From NCBI GenBank assembly GCA_013813605.1, contig JACCRL010000197.1, positions 1 to 12,452 of the forward strand: DNA of 12,452 nt, given 5' to 3'. The notes under the pieces were generated by a model. That model saw nothing but the letters and a program-made list of their open reading frames with translations, did no database searches and was not told the origin of the DNA. Source of the DNA: Gemmatimonadaceae bacterium (GTDB lineage Bacteria > Gemmatimonadota > Gemmatimonadetes > Gemmatimonadales > Gemmatimonadaceae). Shown in pieces: positions 1 through 7,250 of the stretch. Position 1 is the first letter of the stretch; each line of letters opens with the position of its first letter. The position numbers and the translations under genes are program-made.

Positions 1-1411
1 GGCTTACAACGACGAAGGCTACATCTACGCCCAGATCCGCCCCGTTACGGAGCGCGCGGGCGCGTCGGACTCAGTCCGCACCGTCAATCTTCGGTGGGAA
101 ATCGAAGAGCGCTCGCCGGCGATCATCAACCGCATCGAGATCTCCGGCAACGACTATACTCACGAATCGTGCATTCGCGAGCAGATCGTGCTCGCACCCG
201 GCCAGGTGTTCAACAGGAACTACCTGATCCGCAGCTATCAGAACATCGGCAACCTCAACTTCTTCGAGACGCCGATGGCGGCACCGGAGACGCGGCCGAG
301 GGGAGAGCAGGGGGACGTGGACATACTTTTCCATGTCAAGGAAAAGCGCACCGGCAACGTCAACTTCGGAGCGTCGATGGGCCAGGGTACCGGCCTCGGC
401 GGCTTTGTCGGCCTCGACCAGCCCAACCTGCTTGGCCGCTGCAAGCGGGCGCAGCTGCAATGGCAGTTCGGCCGCTACATCAACGACTTCAACGCCACCT
501 TCAGCGACCCCAACATCCGGCAGTCGCGGATATCGGGAAGCACGACTGCTTACCACACCCGCTCGCGCTTCCAGATCGCGCAGCTCGGTGGCGCGACTCG
601 CACGGGCGGGCAGGTGCAGCTCGGATTCCCCGTTCCCAATTCGCTCTACACGCGACTTTTTGTTTCCTACGGCGGCGAGAAGGTGAAGTACGCGGAGAAC
701 GGACTGCTCGGGACCGTCGCCGATAGGTGCGACAACTGCTTCCGCTCGACACTTGGCTTCACTGCACAGCACGACACGCGGACGGGACTGCCGTTCCCCG
801 CCGACGGCGGAATGCAGTCGTTCAACGCGCAGTTCAACGGCGGGCCGCTCGGCGGCACTGCTGCATTTCAGCGCTACACCACCGACCTCAAGTCTTACGC
901 TCCGATCGGGCGCATCGGCAGTGGCCTGCTCGGCGGCAGCGGGATGGTGTTCGTCGTCGGCCTGAACGCCAAGGCAGGAGCGGTGTTCGGAAACCCGGGG
1001 CCGTTCTTTTACTCACAGGCGTTCTCGCTCGGCGGCACGCAGTACGGCGAGCAGCTTCGCGGCTACAACGAGTTCTCGATCACGCCGAGCGGTTACGATC
1101 CGTCGGCGGAGGGAACGGGCGCGCGGCGCGAGTCCTTTGGCAACGCGTATTTCACGGGTTCCGCCGAGCTGGGCCTCAGGGTCAGCCAGTCGCTCTACTT
1201 GAACACCTTCTTCGAAGGCGGCAATGTATGGAACCGCCCGCGCGAGTTCGATCCGACGCGGCTGTTCCGCGCTGCCGGTTTCGGCGCGGCGACGCTCAGT
1301 CCGCTCGGACCTTTGGGAGTCGATATCGGGTATGGATTCGACAGGACGGATGCAGCCGGGCGGCCAGCCCCCGGCTGGAAGCTCCACTTCAAGCTCGGAC
1401 AGTTCTTCTAA
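1..1411 (+). CDS. bamA: Outer membrane protein assembly factor BamA (5' truncated)
   Basis: This is the C-terminal 469 codons of BamA, the outer-membrane core of the BAM complex that folds and inserts beta-barrel proteins. The reading frame is open from the window edge and the start lies upstream. The first ~120 residues hold the end of one POTRA repeat and the last POTRA: NRIEISGNDYT, then a run ending in NIGNLNFFETP, then DVDILFHVKEKRTGNVNFG, which lines up well with the POTRA5-to-barrel junction of E. coli BamA. The barrel follows. The loop-6 signature (VRGF in E. coli) appears as LRGY at bases 1055-1066. The last strands contain LSPLGPLGVDIGYGFDR, and the protein ends in Phe, as expected for a BamA substrate signal. 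A CDNC pair (bases 727-738) falls in a probable loop and could form a disulfide. OmpH follows 13 nt downstream, a widespread bamA-skp arrangement. Identification is secure; the full length is unknown. Confidence 0.97.
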   Translation, partial: AYNDEGYIYAQIRPVTERAGASDSVRTVNLRWEIEERSPAIINRIEISGNDYTHESCIREQIVLAPGQVFNRNYLIRSYQNIGNLNFFETPMAAPETRPRGEQGDVDILFHVKEKRTGNVNFGASMGQGTGLGGFVGLDQPNLLGRCKRAQLQWQFGRYINDFNATFSDPNIRQSRISGSTTAYHTRSRFQIAQLGGATRTGGQVQLGFPVPNSLYTRLFVSYGGEKVKYAENGLLGTVADRCDNCFRSTLGFTAQHDTRTGLPFPADGGMQSFNAQFNGGPLGGTAAFQRYTTDLKSYAPIGRIGSGLLGGSGMVFVVGLNAKAGAVFGNPGPFFYSQAFSLGGTQYGEQLRGYNEFSITPSGYDPSAEGTGARRESFGNAYFTGSAELGLRVSQSLYLNTFFEGGNVWNRPREFDPTRLFRAAGFGAATLSPLGPLGVDIGYGFDRTDAAGRPAPGWKLHFKLGQFF

Positions 1412-1415
1412 CACT

Positions 1416-1427
1416 GGAGTCTTAATG
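1416..1427 (+). promoter_or_regulatory. Ribosome binding site and ATG start of ompH
   Basis: A GGAG core at 1416-1419 lies 5 nt before ATG 1425. This fixes the ompH start: the frame is open far upstream into bamA, but only this ATG is followed directly by a signal peptide. It is the only clear gap-type ribosome site in the first 8.9 kb of the window, because every later gene up to lpxK starts inside or at the stop of its neighbour. Confidence 0.75.
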
Positions 1428-2027
1428 GTTTTGCAGATTCGTGCGGCTTCACTCGCACTTTTTGGATCGATCGTCTTCGCCGGAGCTGCATCGGCTCAGG
1501 CCGCACCGATCAAGCTCGGGTATATCAATTCGGCGCAGCTGCTCCAGCAGGCGCCCGGGCGCGCCGAGGCGGAAGCGCAGTTCGAGCGCGAAGTCGGCGC
1601 CTACAGGCAACAGCTCCAGCGCATGAACGATTCGCTCAACACGCTTGCAACGACCTTTGACCGTGACGCGCCGAAGCTCGGCAGCGCTTCCCGCGAGGTT
1701 CGCGGCAGAGCGATCCGCGCCCGCGAAACGGAGTACCAGACCCGCGCGCGTGACCTCGACCAGCGCATGCAGACGCGCCAGGCCGAGCTCGTCAAGCCGA
1801 TCATGGAGCGCGTGCAGGGCGTCATCGAAGCGATCAGAAATGAGGACGGTTACTCGATGATCCTCGATGTCGGCTCGCAGGTGAGCGTCGTGGTTGCGGC
1901 GGACAAGCGGCTCGACCTGACTGAGAGAGTGCTGGCGCGGCTCAAGGCCGCGGGTCCGCCTGCTGCCGCACCGGCGGGCGGCGTCGTGCCTCGTCCAGCG
2001 GGAGTGACGCGACCGCCGACGCGGTGA
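1425..2027 (+). CDS. ompH: OmpH/Skp family periplasmic chaperone
   Basis: The predicted 200-residue protein begins with a typical Sec signal peptide: a short positive start (MVLQIR), a hydrophobic core, and a likely signal peptidase I site after AGAASAQA, near residue 26. The mature part opens with [17 protein letters not shown], the usual OmpH/Skp opening strand. It then runs as a long charged helix rich in Gln, Arg and Glu (about residues 45-140), the tentacle hairpin that holds unfolded outer-membrane proteins. It closes with [28 protein letters not shown], the conserved final strand and helix. The last ~25 residues are an Ala/Pro-rich tail, longer than in E. coli Skp (161 residues). Skp trimers escort barrel proteins to BamA, encoded immediately upstream, so the two are very likely cotranscribed. 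The stop overlaps the lpxD GTG, giving translational coupling. Family call is firm; individual contacts are not visible. Confidence 0.93.
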   Translation: MVLQIRAASLALFGSIVFAGAASAQAAPIKLGYINSAQLLQQAPGRAEAEAQFEREVGAYRQQLQRMNDSLNTLATTFDRDAPKLGSASREVRGRAIRARETEYQTRARDLDQRMQTRQAELVKPIMERVQGVIEAIRNEDGYSMILDVGSQVSVVVAADKRLDLTERVLARLKAAGPPAAAPAGGVVPRPAGVTRPPTR

Positions 2028-3094
2028 CGCCTGCCGGGCACGCAGAGGCTGTGAATGGCGGTGATGGTGAAAACACCATCACCGCTCTTGTCATTGCGGC
2101 CCTCGTGTCCGGTGAACTGGTAGGCGACGGCAGCGCCGTCGTGACCGGAGTGGCGCCCCTCGATCGCGCCGGGCCGCTGGACCTCAGTATCCTTGCCGGC
2201 GCCAGATACACGCCGATGCTCGCCGAAACGAAGGCCGCGGTGGTCCTGATCGACCCCGAGTTCCGTGAGGCAGTCGGTGCGCCGCGGGCCCGCATTTTCG
2301 TCAAGCAGCCACTCGAGAAGCTTCTTGCGGTTCTCCCCCGCCTTTACCCGGAGACCTTACCGGCGCCCGGCGTTGCCGCGACAGCCCGCATAGGTACGGG
2401 CGCGAAGCTGGGAGATGGCGTGTCGCTTGGAGAGTACGCGGTCGTCGGCCCCGGCGTGCGACTCGGCACGGGCGTTGTCATCGGCGCGCATACCGTTGTC
2501 GGCGATGGCGCCCAGATCGGCGATGGTTCCCGCCTGTGGCCGTCGGTGGTCATCTATCCCGGCGCCGTGCTGGGCGCGCGCGTGAACGTCCACGCCGGGG
2601 CGAGAATTGGCAGCGACGGCTTCGGCTACGTCTTCAAGGACGGAGCACACACGAAGATTCCGCACGTCGGAAGGTGCATCATCGGTGACGACGTGGAGAT
2701 CGGCGCAAACGCGACGATCGACCGCGGCAGCATCGACGATACTGTCATCGGTGCCGGCACGAAGATCGACAATCTCGTACACGTGGCCCACAACGTCCGC
2801 ATTGGGACGCGCTGCCTGCTGATGGCGCAGGTGGGCGTGGCGGGCTCGGCGATCATCGGCGACAACTGCGTCATCGCGGGGCAGGCGGGGATCAGCGGAC
2901 ACCTGACGATCGGTGCGGGGGCGCGCATTGCCGCCCAGGCGGGAGTGTTCGGCGACATCCCCGCAGGCGAAACCTGGTCGGGCTATCCAGCCCGGCCGCA
3001 TCGCGAATCGCTACGCGCCTCGGGCGCTCTGTTTAAATTGGCGGGCATGATGCGCCGCCTGGAAAAGCTGCTGGAAGCCTCGGAAGCGAAGTGA
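2024..3094 (+). CDS. lpxD: UDP-3-O-acylglucosamine N-acyltransferase LpxD
   Basis: LpxD adds a 3-hydroxyacyl chain from ACP to the 2-amino group of UDP-3-O-acyl-GlcN, the third lipid A step, in the cytoplasm. Read from GTG 2024 it has 356 residues (E. coli has 341). The N-terminal uridine-binding domain shows VSGELVGDG and [12 protein letters not shown]. Hexapeptide repeats of the left-handed beta helix run from about residue 110 to 315. GSDGFGY and [14 protein letters not shown] match the family closely. The catalytic His in VAHN is H256, and the second conserved His in GISGH is H293; the 37-residue distance equals that of H239 and H276 in E. coli. The C-terminal helix ([17 protein letters not shown]) is present. 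The start is uncertain: GTG 2024 overlaps the ompH stop, and GTG 2051 would drop nine residues. The first ~16 codons have no counterpart in usual LpxD and carry a perfect hairpin (separate entry). Confidence 0.96.
   Translation: MTPAGHAEAVNGGDGENTITALVIAALVSGELVGDGSAVVTGVAPLDRAGPLDLSILAGARYTPMLAETKAAVVLIDPEFREAVGAPRARIFVKQPLEKLLAVLPRLYPETLPAPGVAATARIGTGAKLGDGVSLGEYAVVGPGVRLGTGVVIGAHTVVGDGAQIGDGSRLWPSVVIYPGAVLGARVNVHAGARIGSDGFGYVFKDGAHTKIPHVGRCIIGDDVEIGANATIDRGSIDDTVIGAGTKIDNLVHVAHNVRIGTRCLLMAQVGVAGSAIIGDNCVIAGQAGISGHLTIGAGARIAAQAGVFGDIPAGETWSGYPARPHRESLRASGALFKLAGMMRRLEKLLEASEAK
2058..2085 (+). repeat. Perfect 12-bp inverted repeat at the start of lpxD
   Basis: The arms GCGGTGATGGTG (2058-2069) and CACCATCACCGC (2074-2085) are exact reverse complements around an AAAA loop. 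A possible G-U pair (2057 with 2086) extends the stem to 13. The stem lies 34 nt after GTG 2024 and 7 nt after the alternative GTG 2051. It encodes an N-terminal stretch ([10 protein letters not shown]) largely outside the conserved LpxD domain. It is followed by TCTTGTCATT, only loosely T-rich, so it is a weak terminator candidate at best. It may slow translation, make lpxD depend on coupling to ompH, or act as an attenuator or RNA processing site. The repeat is seen directly; the roles are inference. Confidence 0.7.
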
Positions 3095-4371
3095 GCCGGA
3101 AGACGGTTGCGCGGCCAGCGCAGCTGGAGGGGATCGGCCTGCATTACGGGGTCAATTGCAAGCTTACTTTTCTGCCTGCCGCGTCGCGCGAGGGAATCGT
3201 GTTCCACCGCACCGACTGCAAGGGGGCTCCGCGCATAAGGGCACACGTCACCGAGGTCAGCGGCAGCGACCGACATACCCGCCTCGGCACGGGCGCAGAA
3301 GCGGTTCATACCGTCGAACATGTGCTGGCGGCCGTGACTGGAGCGGAGATCGACGACCTCATCATTGAAATGGATGGGCCCGAGCCGCCCATTCTCGACG
3401 GCAGCGCCGCTCCGTTTCTGGATGCGCTGATAGCGGCGGGACTTGCGCTGCTCGAAGGAGAACCGGAGTTTTTGACGCTCAGCGAGCCGGTAAGGATCAT
3501 CGACGGCGCTTCAGTCTACGAGGCGTACCCGGCTGAGAGTCTTGAGCTCGACGTAACGATCGAATTTCCTCATCCGCTCATCGGGAAGCAGTCGCGACGG
3601 TTTTCCGTAACGCCGGCAACGTTCGCGAGCGAGCTTTCGCGGGCGCGAACATTCGGATTCGTCAGCGAGGTCGATGCGCTGCGCGCGAAGGGGCTGATCA
3701 AGGGAGCGTCGCTCGAGAACGCGGTGGTGCTCGGCGACGCTGACATCCTGAGCGGCGCGCTCAGGTGGGACGACGAGTTTGTGCGCCACAAGGCAATGGA
3801 TTGTGTCGGTGACCTGGCGCTGGCGGGAGCGCGCGTGAAAGCGCGCATCGTCGCGGTCAAGCCGAGTCACCGGGGGACGGTTACGCTCGTGCGCGAAATG
3901 GTGAAGGCCGCGGGCAAGGACAAAGGGGGAGGAAGGGGGATGTACACGATCGAAGACATCATGAAGGTTCTGCCGCACCGGTATCCGTTCCTGCTCGTGG
4001 ATCGCATTCTCGAGATCGAGGAGAACAAGCGGATCGTCGGGCTGAAGAACGTCACCATCAACGAGCCATTCTTTCAGGGCCATTTTCCCGGCCACCCGAT
4101 CATGCCGGGCGTGCTGATCATCGAGGCGATGGCGCAGGTCGGCGGCATGCTGCTAATGGGAAGCGTCGGCGACCCCGAATCGAAGGTGGTCTACTTCATG
4201 TCGCTCGACAACGTGAAGTTCAGGCGCCCGGTCAAGCCCGGTGACCAGATCATCTTCGAGCTCGTGATCGTGCAGCTGCGCGGCAGCGTGTGCAAGATGC
4301 GGGGAGTGGGCAAGGTTGACGGCGAAGTGGTTGCCGAAGCCGACATGGCGGCGATGGTGCGAGACAGGTGA
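3091..4371 (+). CDS. lpxC/fabZ: Bifunctional UDP-3-O-acyl-GlcNAc deacetylase LpxC / 3-hydroxyacyl-ACP dehydratase FabZ
   Basis: This is a 426-residue natural fusion. Residues 1 to ~275 are LpxC, the zinc deacetylase that commits UDP-3-O-acyl-GlcNAc to lipid A. They contain LEGIGLHYG, the catalytic Glu and zinc His in TVEH (E76, H77), APFLDAL after [13 protein letters not shown], the remaining zinc ligands in VRHKAMD (H233, D237), D241, and H260 in KPSHRG. All keep a constant 5-residue offset from E. coli H238, D242, D246 and H265. Residues ~284-426 are FabZ, a hot-dog-fold dehydratase of fatty acid synthesis: [13 protein letters not shown], then catalytic H331 in [11 protein letters not shown] and E345 in IIEAMAQ, spaced as in E. 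coli FabZ (H54/E68). The linker is [12 protein letters not shown] 3091 overlaps the lpxD stop, and the stop overlaps the lpxA GTG. Such fusions are known from Bacteroidetes and Chlorobi. Fusing two enzymes that compete for the 3-hydroxyacyl-ACP pool suggests a fixed supply ratio. Confidence 0.97.
   Translation: MSRKTVARPAQLEGIGLHYGVNCKLTFLPAASREGIVFHRTDCKGAPRIRAHVTEVSGSDRHTRLGTGAEAVHTVEHVLAAVTGAEIDDLIIEMDGPEPPILDGSAAPFLDALIAAGLALLEGEPEFLTLSEPVRIIDGASVYEAYPAESLELDVTIEFPHPLIGKQSRRFSVTPATFASELSRARTFGFVSEVDALRAKGLIKGASLENAVVLGDADILSGALRWDDEFVRHKAMDCVGDLALAGARVKARIVAVKPSHRGTVTLVREMVKAAGKDKGGGRGMYTIEDIMKVLPHRYPFLLVDRILEIEENKRIVGLKNVTINEPFFQGHFPGHPIMPGVLIIEAMAQVGGMLLMGSVGDPESKVVYFMSLDNVKFRRPVKPGDQIIFELVIVQLRGSVCKMRGVGKVDGEVVAEADMAAMVRDR
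3928..3942 (+). promoter_or_regulatory. Possible internal ribosome binding site for free FabZ
   Basis: Inside the fusion gene, GGAGG at 3928-3932, in a purine-only run from 3922 to 3940, lies 7 nt before an in-frame ATG (3940). That ATG begins [17 protein letters not shown], the normal opening of a stand-alone FabZ. The spacing and match are better than those of almost any real start in this window. The Gly/Arg linker codons happen to spell it, or are kept for it. Initiation here would give a 143-residue free dehydratase beside the fusion protein. Not proven from sequence alone. Confidence 0.5.
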
Positions 4372-5147
4372 GCACGGGCAAGATTCATCCGAGCGCGATC
4401 ATCTCCCCGGACACGGAGCTGGGCGACGATGTGGAGATCGGCGCCTTCGCGATGATCGGCGAGGGGTGCGAGATCGGCGACGGCTGTGTCATCGCGCCGC
4501 GCGCGACGATCGAGCGGAACGCGAGGCTTGGCGAAGGCGTCAGGGTGGGGAGCGGCACGATCATCGGCGGCGCGCCTCAGGACCTCAAGTACGCGGGCGA
4601 AGAGACGACGGTCGAGATCGGCGCCAATACGGTGATTCGCGAGTACGCAACGATAAACCGCGGCACTGCGCACTCATTCAAGACGACCGTCGGCAGGAAC
4701 TGCCTGCTGATGTCCTACGTACACATCGCGCACGACTGCCAGGTCGGCGACGGCGTGATCCTCTCCAACGTCGTGCAGCTTGCCGGCCACGTCACCATCG
4801 ACGACAAGGCGATCCTCTCGGGACTGAGCGCGGTGCACCAGTTCGCGCGCATCGGACGGAACAGCTTCATCGGTGGAATGTCACGCGTGTCCAAGGACAT
4901 TCCGCCGTTTCTCAAGGCAGTGGGGAATCCGGTGAAGCTGTACGGACTCAATACCGTCGGCCTGCAGCGAAGTGGCTTCTCTGAGGAAGTGATCCGCGAG
5001 CTGAAGCGCGCCTATCGGCTCTTTTTCCGGTCCGACCTCAACGTCACCCAGGCGATGGAACGGGCGCAGACGGACCTCGAGCTCTTCCCTGAAGTGAAGG
5101 AGCTGATGGACTTCGTCGAGGCCAGTGAGCGCGGGGTCGTGATTTGA
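4368..5147 (+). CDS. lpxA: Acyl-ACP--UDP-GlcNAc O-acyltransferase LpxA
   Basis: LpxA performs the first lipid A step, moving a 3-hydroxyacyl chain from ACP to the 3-position of UDP-GlcNAc. The 259-residue length fits the family (E. coli 262). Residues ~5-180 are hexapeptide repeats of a left-handed beta helix. QDLKYAGE, IREYATINRGT and VHIAHDCQVGDG match the family; the catalytic His of IAHD is H122 (E. coli H125). The acyl-chain ruler position, Gly173 in E. coli, aligns with Gly170 here in SFIGGMS. A small residue there fits a long (about C14) chain rather than C10; this is inference from E. coli and Pseudomonas work. The C-terminal helical part keeps NTVGLQRSGFSEE and FPEVKELMDF. GTG 4368 overlaps the lpxC-fabZ stop, and its own stop overlaps the next TTG. 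If the next gene is a true gnnA, the acceptor could be the 3-amino sugar instead. Confidence 0.97.
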   Translation: MSTGKIHPSAIISPDTELGDDVEIGAFAMIGEGCEIGDGCVIAPRATIERNARLGEGVRVGSGTIIGGAPQDLKYAGEETTVEIGANTVIREYATINRGTAHSFKTTVGRNCLLMSYVHIAHDCQVGDGVILSNVVQLAGHVTIDDKAILSGLSAVHQFARIGRNSFIGGMSRVSKDIPPFLKAVGNPVKLYGLNTVGLQRSGFSEEVIRELKRAYRLFFRSDLNVTQAMERAQTDLELFPEVKELMDFVEASERGVVI

Positions 5148-6145
5148 CCTCTCCTCCGCGCGTTGGAGTAGTCGGCGCCGGGAGCCTCGGGTTCCACCAC
5201 ATCAGAATTCTCCGCGATCTGCCCGGTGTCAGCTTCACCGGTTTCGTCGAGACGCGTGACGACCGCGCGCGGGAGGTGGAGCAGGAGCTGTCCGTAAAAA
5301 GGCTGCCGTCCCTCGACGCGCTGCTCGATATATCCGATGCGGTGGTGGTGGTTGTGCCCACGTCGCTCCACTTCCAGGTCGCTGTGCGCGCGGTGGAGCG
5401 AGGCAGGCACCTCTTCATCGAGAAGCCGATCACGGGGACGCTCGAGGAGGCGGACAGGCTGCTCGACGCCGCCAGCGCCGCGGGGGTGATGGTCCAGATC
5501 GGCCATATCGAGCGGTTCAACCGCGCCGTCCGCGCGGCGCTTCCGTACGTGAGGCAGCCACGCTTCATCGACAGCGAGCGGCTTGCCCCTTTCAGCCCGC
5601 GGGGCTCTGACGTCGCGGTCGTCCTCGACCTGATGATTCATGACATCGACCTGCTGCTGACTCTGGTCGGTGCGCCGGCTAAGGAGATAACCGCCGTCGG
5701 CGTTCCTGTCCTCACCCCGATGCTCGACATCGCCAACGCGCGCGTGACTTTCGCATCAGGGGCGGTCGCGAACATCACATCGAGCAGGATCTCGCGCGAA
5801 AAGAAGCGTAAGATCCGGATCTTTCAGCAGAGCGGATACCTTTCGCTCGACCTCGGCGCGGGAACGGGCGAGTTTTTCAGGCTGCGTGCGGACATCGACC
5901 CGCTCACGATAAAGAGTGGACCGGTGGACATGGCCGCCTTTGTGGACCGCGTTCCACTCGAGGCGCCGGAAGGAGAACCCCTCAAGCTCGAGCTCGAGAG
6001 TTTCGTCGCCGCGCTCGCGAGCGGTGGTCCGGCGGTTGTGACCGGCGAGGAGGGACGACTCGCGCTTGACATGGCGTTGCGAATCGTCGCCGAGATCGAG
6101 AGAACGATGCCGTCGCTGCAGGGATTCACGCGGCCACATGCGTAA
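5144..6145 (+). CDS. Gfo/Idh/MocA family NAD(P)-dependent oxidoreductase, GnnA-like by position
   Basis: The 333-residue protein is a two-domain Gfo/Idh/MocA dehydrogenase. An N-terminal Rossmann fold starts with VGVVGAGSLG (GxGxxG, residues 11-16), followed by the family EKP motif at 93-95 and the catalytic-region HDID at 166-169 in the C-terminal alpha/beta domain. No signal peptide or membrane segment is seen, so it should be cytoplasmic. It starts with TTG 5144, overlapping the lpxA stop, and its end overlaps lpxB by 8 nt, so it is locked into the lipid A operon. In Acidithiobacillus and Leptospira, GnnA of this family oxidises the 3-OH of UDP-GlcNAc and the aminotransferase GnnB then makes UDP-GlcNAc3N; in Acidithiobacillus, as I recall, both genes lie between lpxA and lpxB. 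No gnnB is present here. Fold and cofactor class are sure; the GnnA role is a context-based guess. It cannot replace the missing LpxH hydrolase. Confidence 0.85.
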   Translation: MTSPPRVGVVGAGSLGFHHIRILRDLPGVSFTGFVETRDDRAREVEQELSVKRLPSLDALLDISDAVVVVVPTSLHFQVAVRAVERGRHLFIEKPITGTLEEADRLLDAASAAGVMVQIGHIERFNRAVRAALPYVRQPRFIDSERLAPFSPRGSDVAVVLDLMIHDIDLLLTLVGAPAKEITAVGVPVLTPMLDIANARVTFASGAVANITSSRISREKKRKIRIFQQSGYLSLDLGAGTGEFFRLRADIDPLTIKSGPVDMAAFVDRVPLEAPEGEPLKLELESFVAALASGGPAVVTGEEGRLALDMALRIVAEIERTMPSLQGFTRPHA

Positions 6146-7250
6146 GGTTCTGTTCGTCGCCGGCGAAGCTTCCGGCGACCTGCACGCCGCCGGAGTTGCC
6201 GCCGCGCTCAGGCGGACGCGCCCGGACCTGCTGCTTGCCGCGGTCGGCGGACGCCGCCTCGCTGAAGAGGGAGTGGAGCTCGTTCATCGCGACGACCAGC
6301 TCGGCGTGATGGGATTCCTGGAGATCGTGAAGCACATTCCGCGACACTACCGGCTGCTCAACCAGCTGCGGAAGATGATCGAGCGCCGACAGGTGAGCCT
6401 CGTCATCCTGATCGACTATCCCGGCTTCAACATGAAGGTCGCGGCAGCGGCGCACGACGCCGGCATTCCGGTTCTCTATTACGTGACGCCACAGGTTTGG
6501 GCGTGGGGCGCCGACCGCATCCCCAAGCTTGCGCGCATGATAACGCGAGCGGCCGTGATCCTCCCGTTCGAGGAGAATCTTCTCCGCGGTTACGGCATCG
6601 ATGCGACGTTCGTGGGCCATCCGCTCCTTGACCGCGCTCAGGAGATGCCGACAAAGCAGGAGGCGCGGGAGACGCTGTCGTTGCCTGACGCGGCGAGCGT
6701 GCTGGCGCTGTTCCCGGGTAGCAGGCAGCAGGAGATCGACCGTCACATCGATTCGTTCATCGCCGTCGCGCGGATGCTCCAGGCGGAAAAACCCGGGCTG
6801 GAAGTCATCGTCAGCGTCGCTCCCACAGTCGCGCTCGATTCCTCACGCTGCCCCTTTCGGCTGGTGCACTCCGCATCGCTTACGGTGCTGCGCGCCGCCG
6901 ATGCCGCGTTATGCAAAAGCGGCACGACGACGCTCGAGGCATCGATTGCGGACTGTCCGCTCGTCGTCGCCTACCGCACGGGACGCGTGTCCTACGCGCT
7001 CGCGCGCAGGCTGGTCAAGGTTTCGCACATCGGGCTTGTCAACGTCGTGGCCGGCAGGGAGGTCGCGCGCGAATATATCCAGGACGCGATCGTCCCGGAG
7101 CTGATTGCCAGCGAGCTCTCGCAGCTGCTCGACCTGCGGAATCCGCGGCGGGCGGAAGTAATGGAGGGGCTTGCCGAGGTTCGCGGGCGGCTCGGGACAC
7201 CCGGCGCGGCGGAGAGGGTGGCGAAGATGGCGAGCGCGCTGTTGAGCTGA
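6138..7250 (+). CDS. lpxB: Lipid-A-disaccharide synthase LpxB
   Basis: LpxB is the GT19 glycosyltransferase that joins UDP-2,3-diacyl-GlcN to lipid X and gives the beta-1,6 disaccharide at the inner face of the inner membrane. I place the start at ATG 6138 (370 residues; E. coli 382) because MRKVLFVAGEASGDLH is the family's usual opening. An in-frame ATG at 6066 would add 24 non-homologous Arg-rich residues. Landmarks in order: GEASGD, LGVMGFLEI, IDYPGFN (the catalytic-region Asp is D93), YYVTPQVWAWG, AVILPFEE, FVGHPLLD, LFPGSRQQEI (nucleotide binding) and CKSGTTTLEA. The C-terminal part has the swapped helices VVAGREVAREYIQD. It overlaps the upstream dehydrogenase by 8 nt, and its stop shares one base (TGATG) with the next start. 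Confidence 0.97.
   Translation: MRKVLFVAGEASGDLHAAGVAAALRRTRPDLLLAAVGGRRLAEEGVELVHRDDQLGVMGFLEIVKHIPRHYRLLNQLRKMIERRQVSLVILIDYPGFNMKVAAAAHDAGIPVLYYVTPQVWAWGADRIPKLARMITRAAVILPFEENLLRGYGIDATFVGHPLLDRAQEMPTKQEARETLSLPDAASVLALFPGSRQQEIDRHIDSFIAVARMLQAEKPGLEVIVSVAPTVALDSSRCPFRLVHSASLTVLRAADAALCKSGTTTLEASIADCPLVVAYRTGRVSYALARRLVKVSHIGLVNVVAGREVAREYIQDAIVPELIASELSQLLDLRNPRRAEVMEGLAEVRGRLGTPGAAERVAKMASALLS

Noticed and set aside
71..772. Minus-strand open frame opposite bamA
   Set aside because: Low-complexity Ala/Arg/Val translation without motifs; mirror of well-conserved BamA codons.
1224..1424. Upstream in-frame extension of ompH into bamA
   Set aside because: It would bury the signal peptide; ATG 1425 has a good ribosome site and the signal peptide follows directly.
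2058..2095. Intrinsic terminator between ompH and lpxD
   Set aside because: The stem is perfect, but the following TCTTGTCATT is interrupted and the lpxD frame runs through it; kept as a regulatory candidate only.
5144..6145. Gfo/Idh protein as a replacement for the missing LpxH step
   Set aside because: Its motifs are those of an NAD(P) dehydrogenase; pyrophosphate bond hydrolysis is not known or expected from this fold.
6911..7249. Upstream in-frame extension of the DUF374 gene inside lpxB
   Set aside because: The 113 extra residues are Arg/Gly-rich off-frame lpxB sequence and not part of the family; ATG 7250 at the lpxB stop fits.
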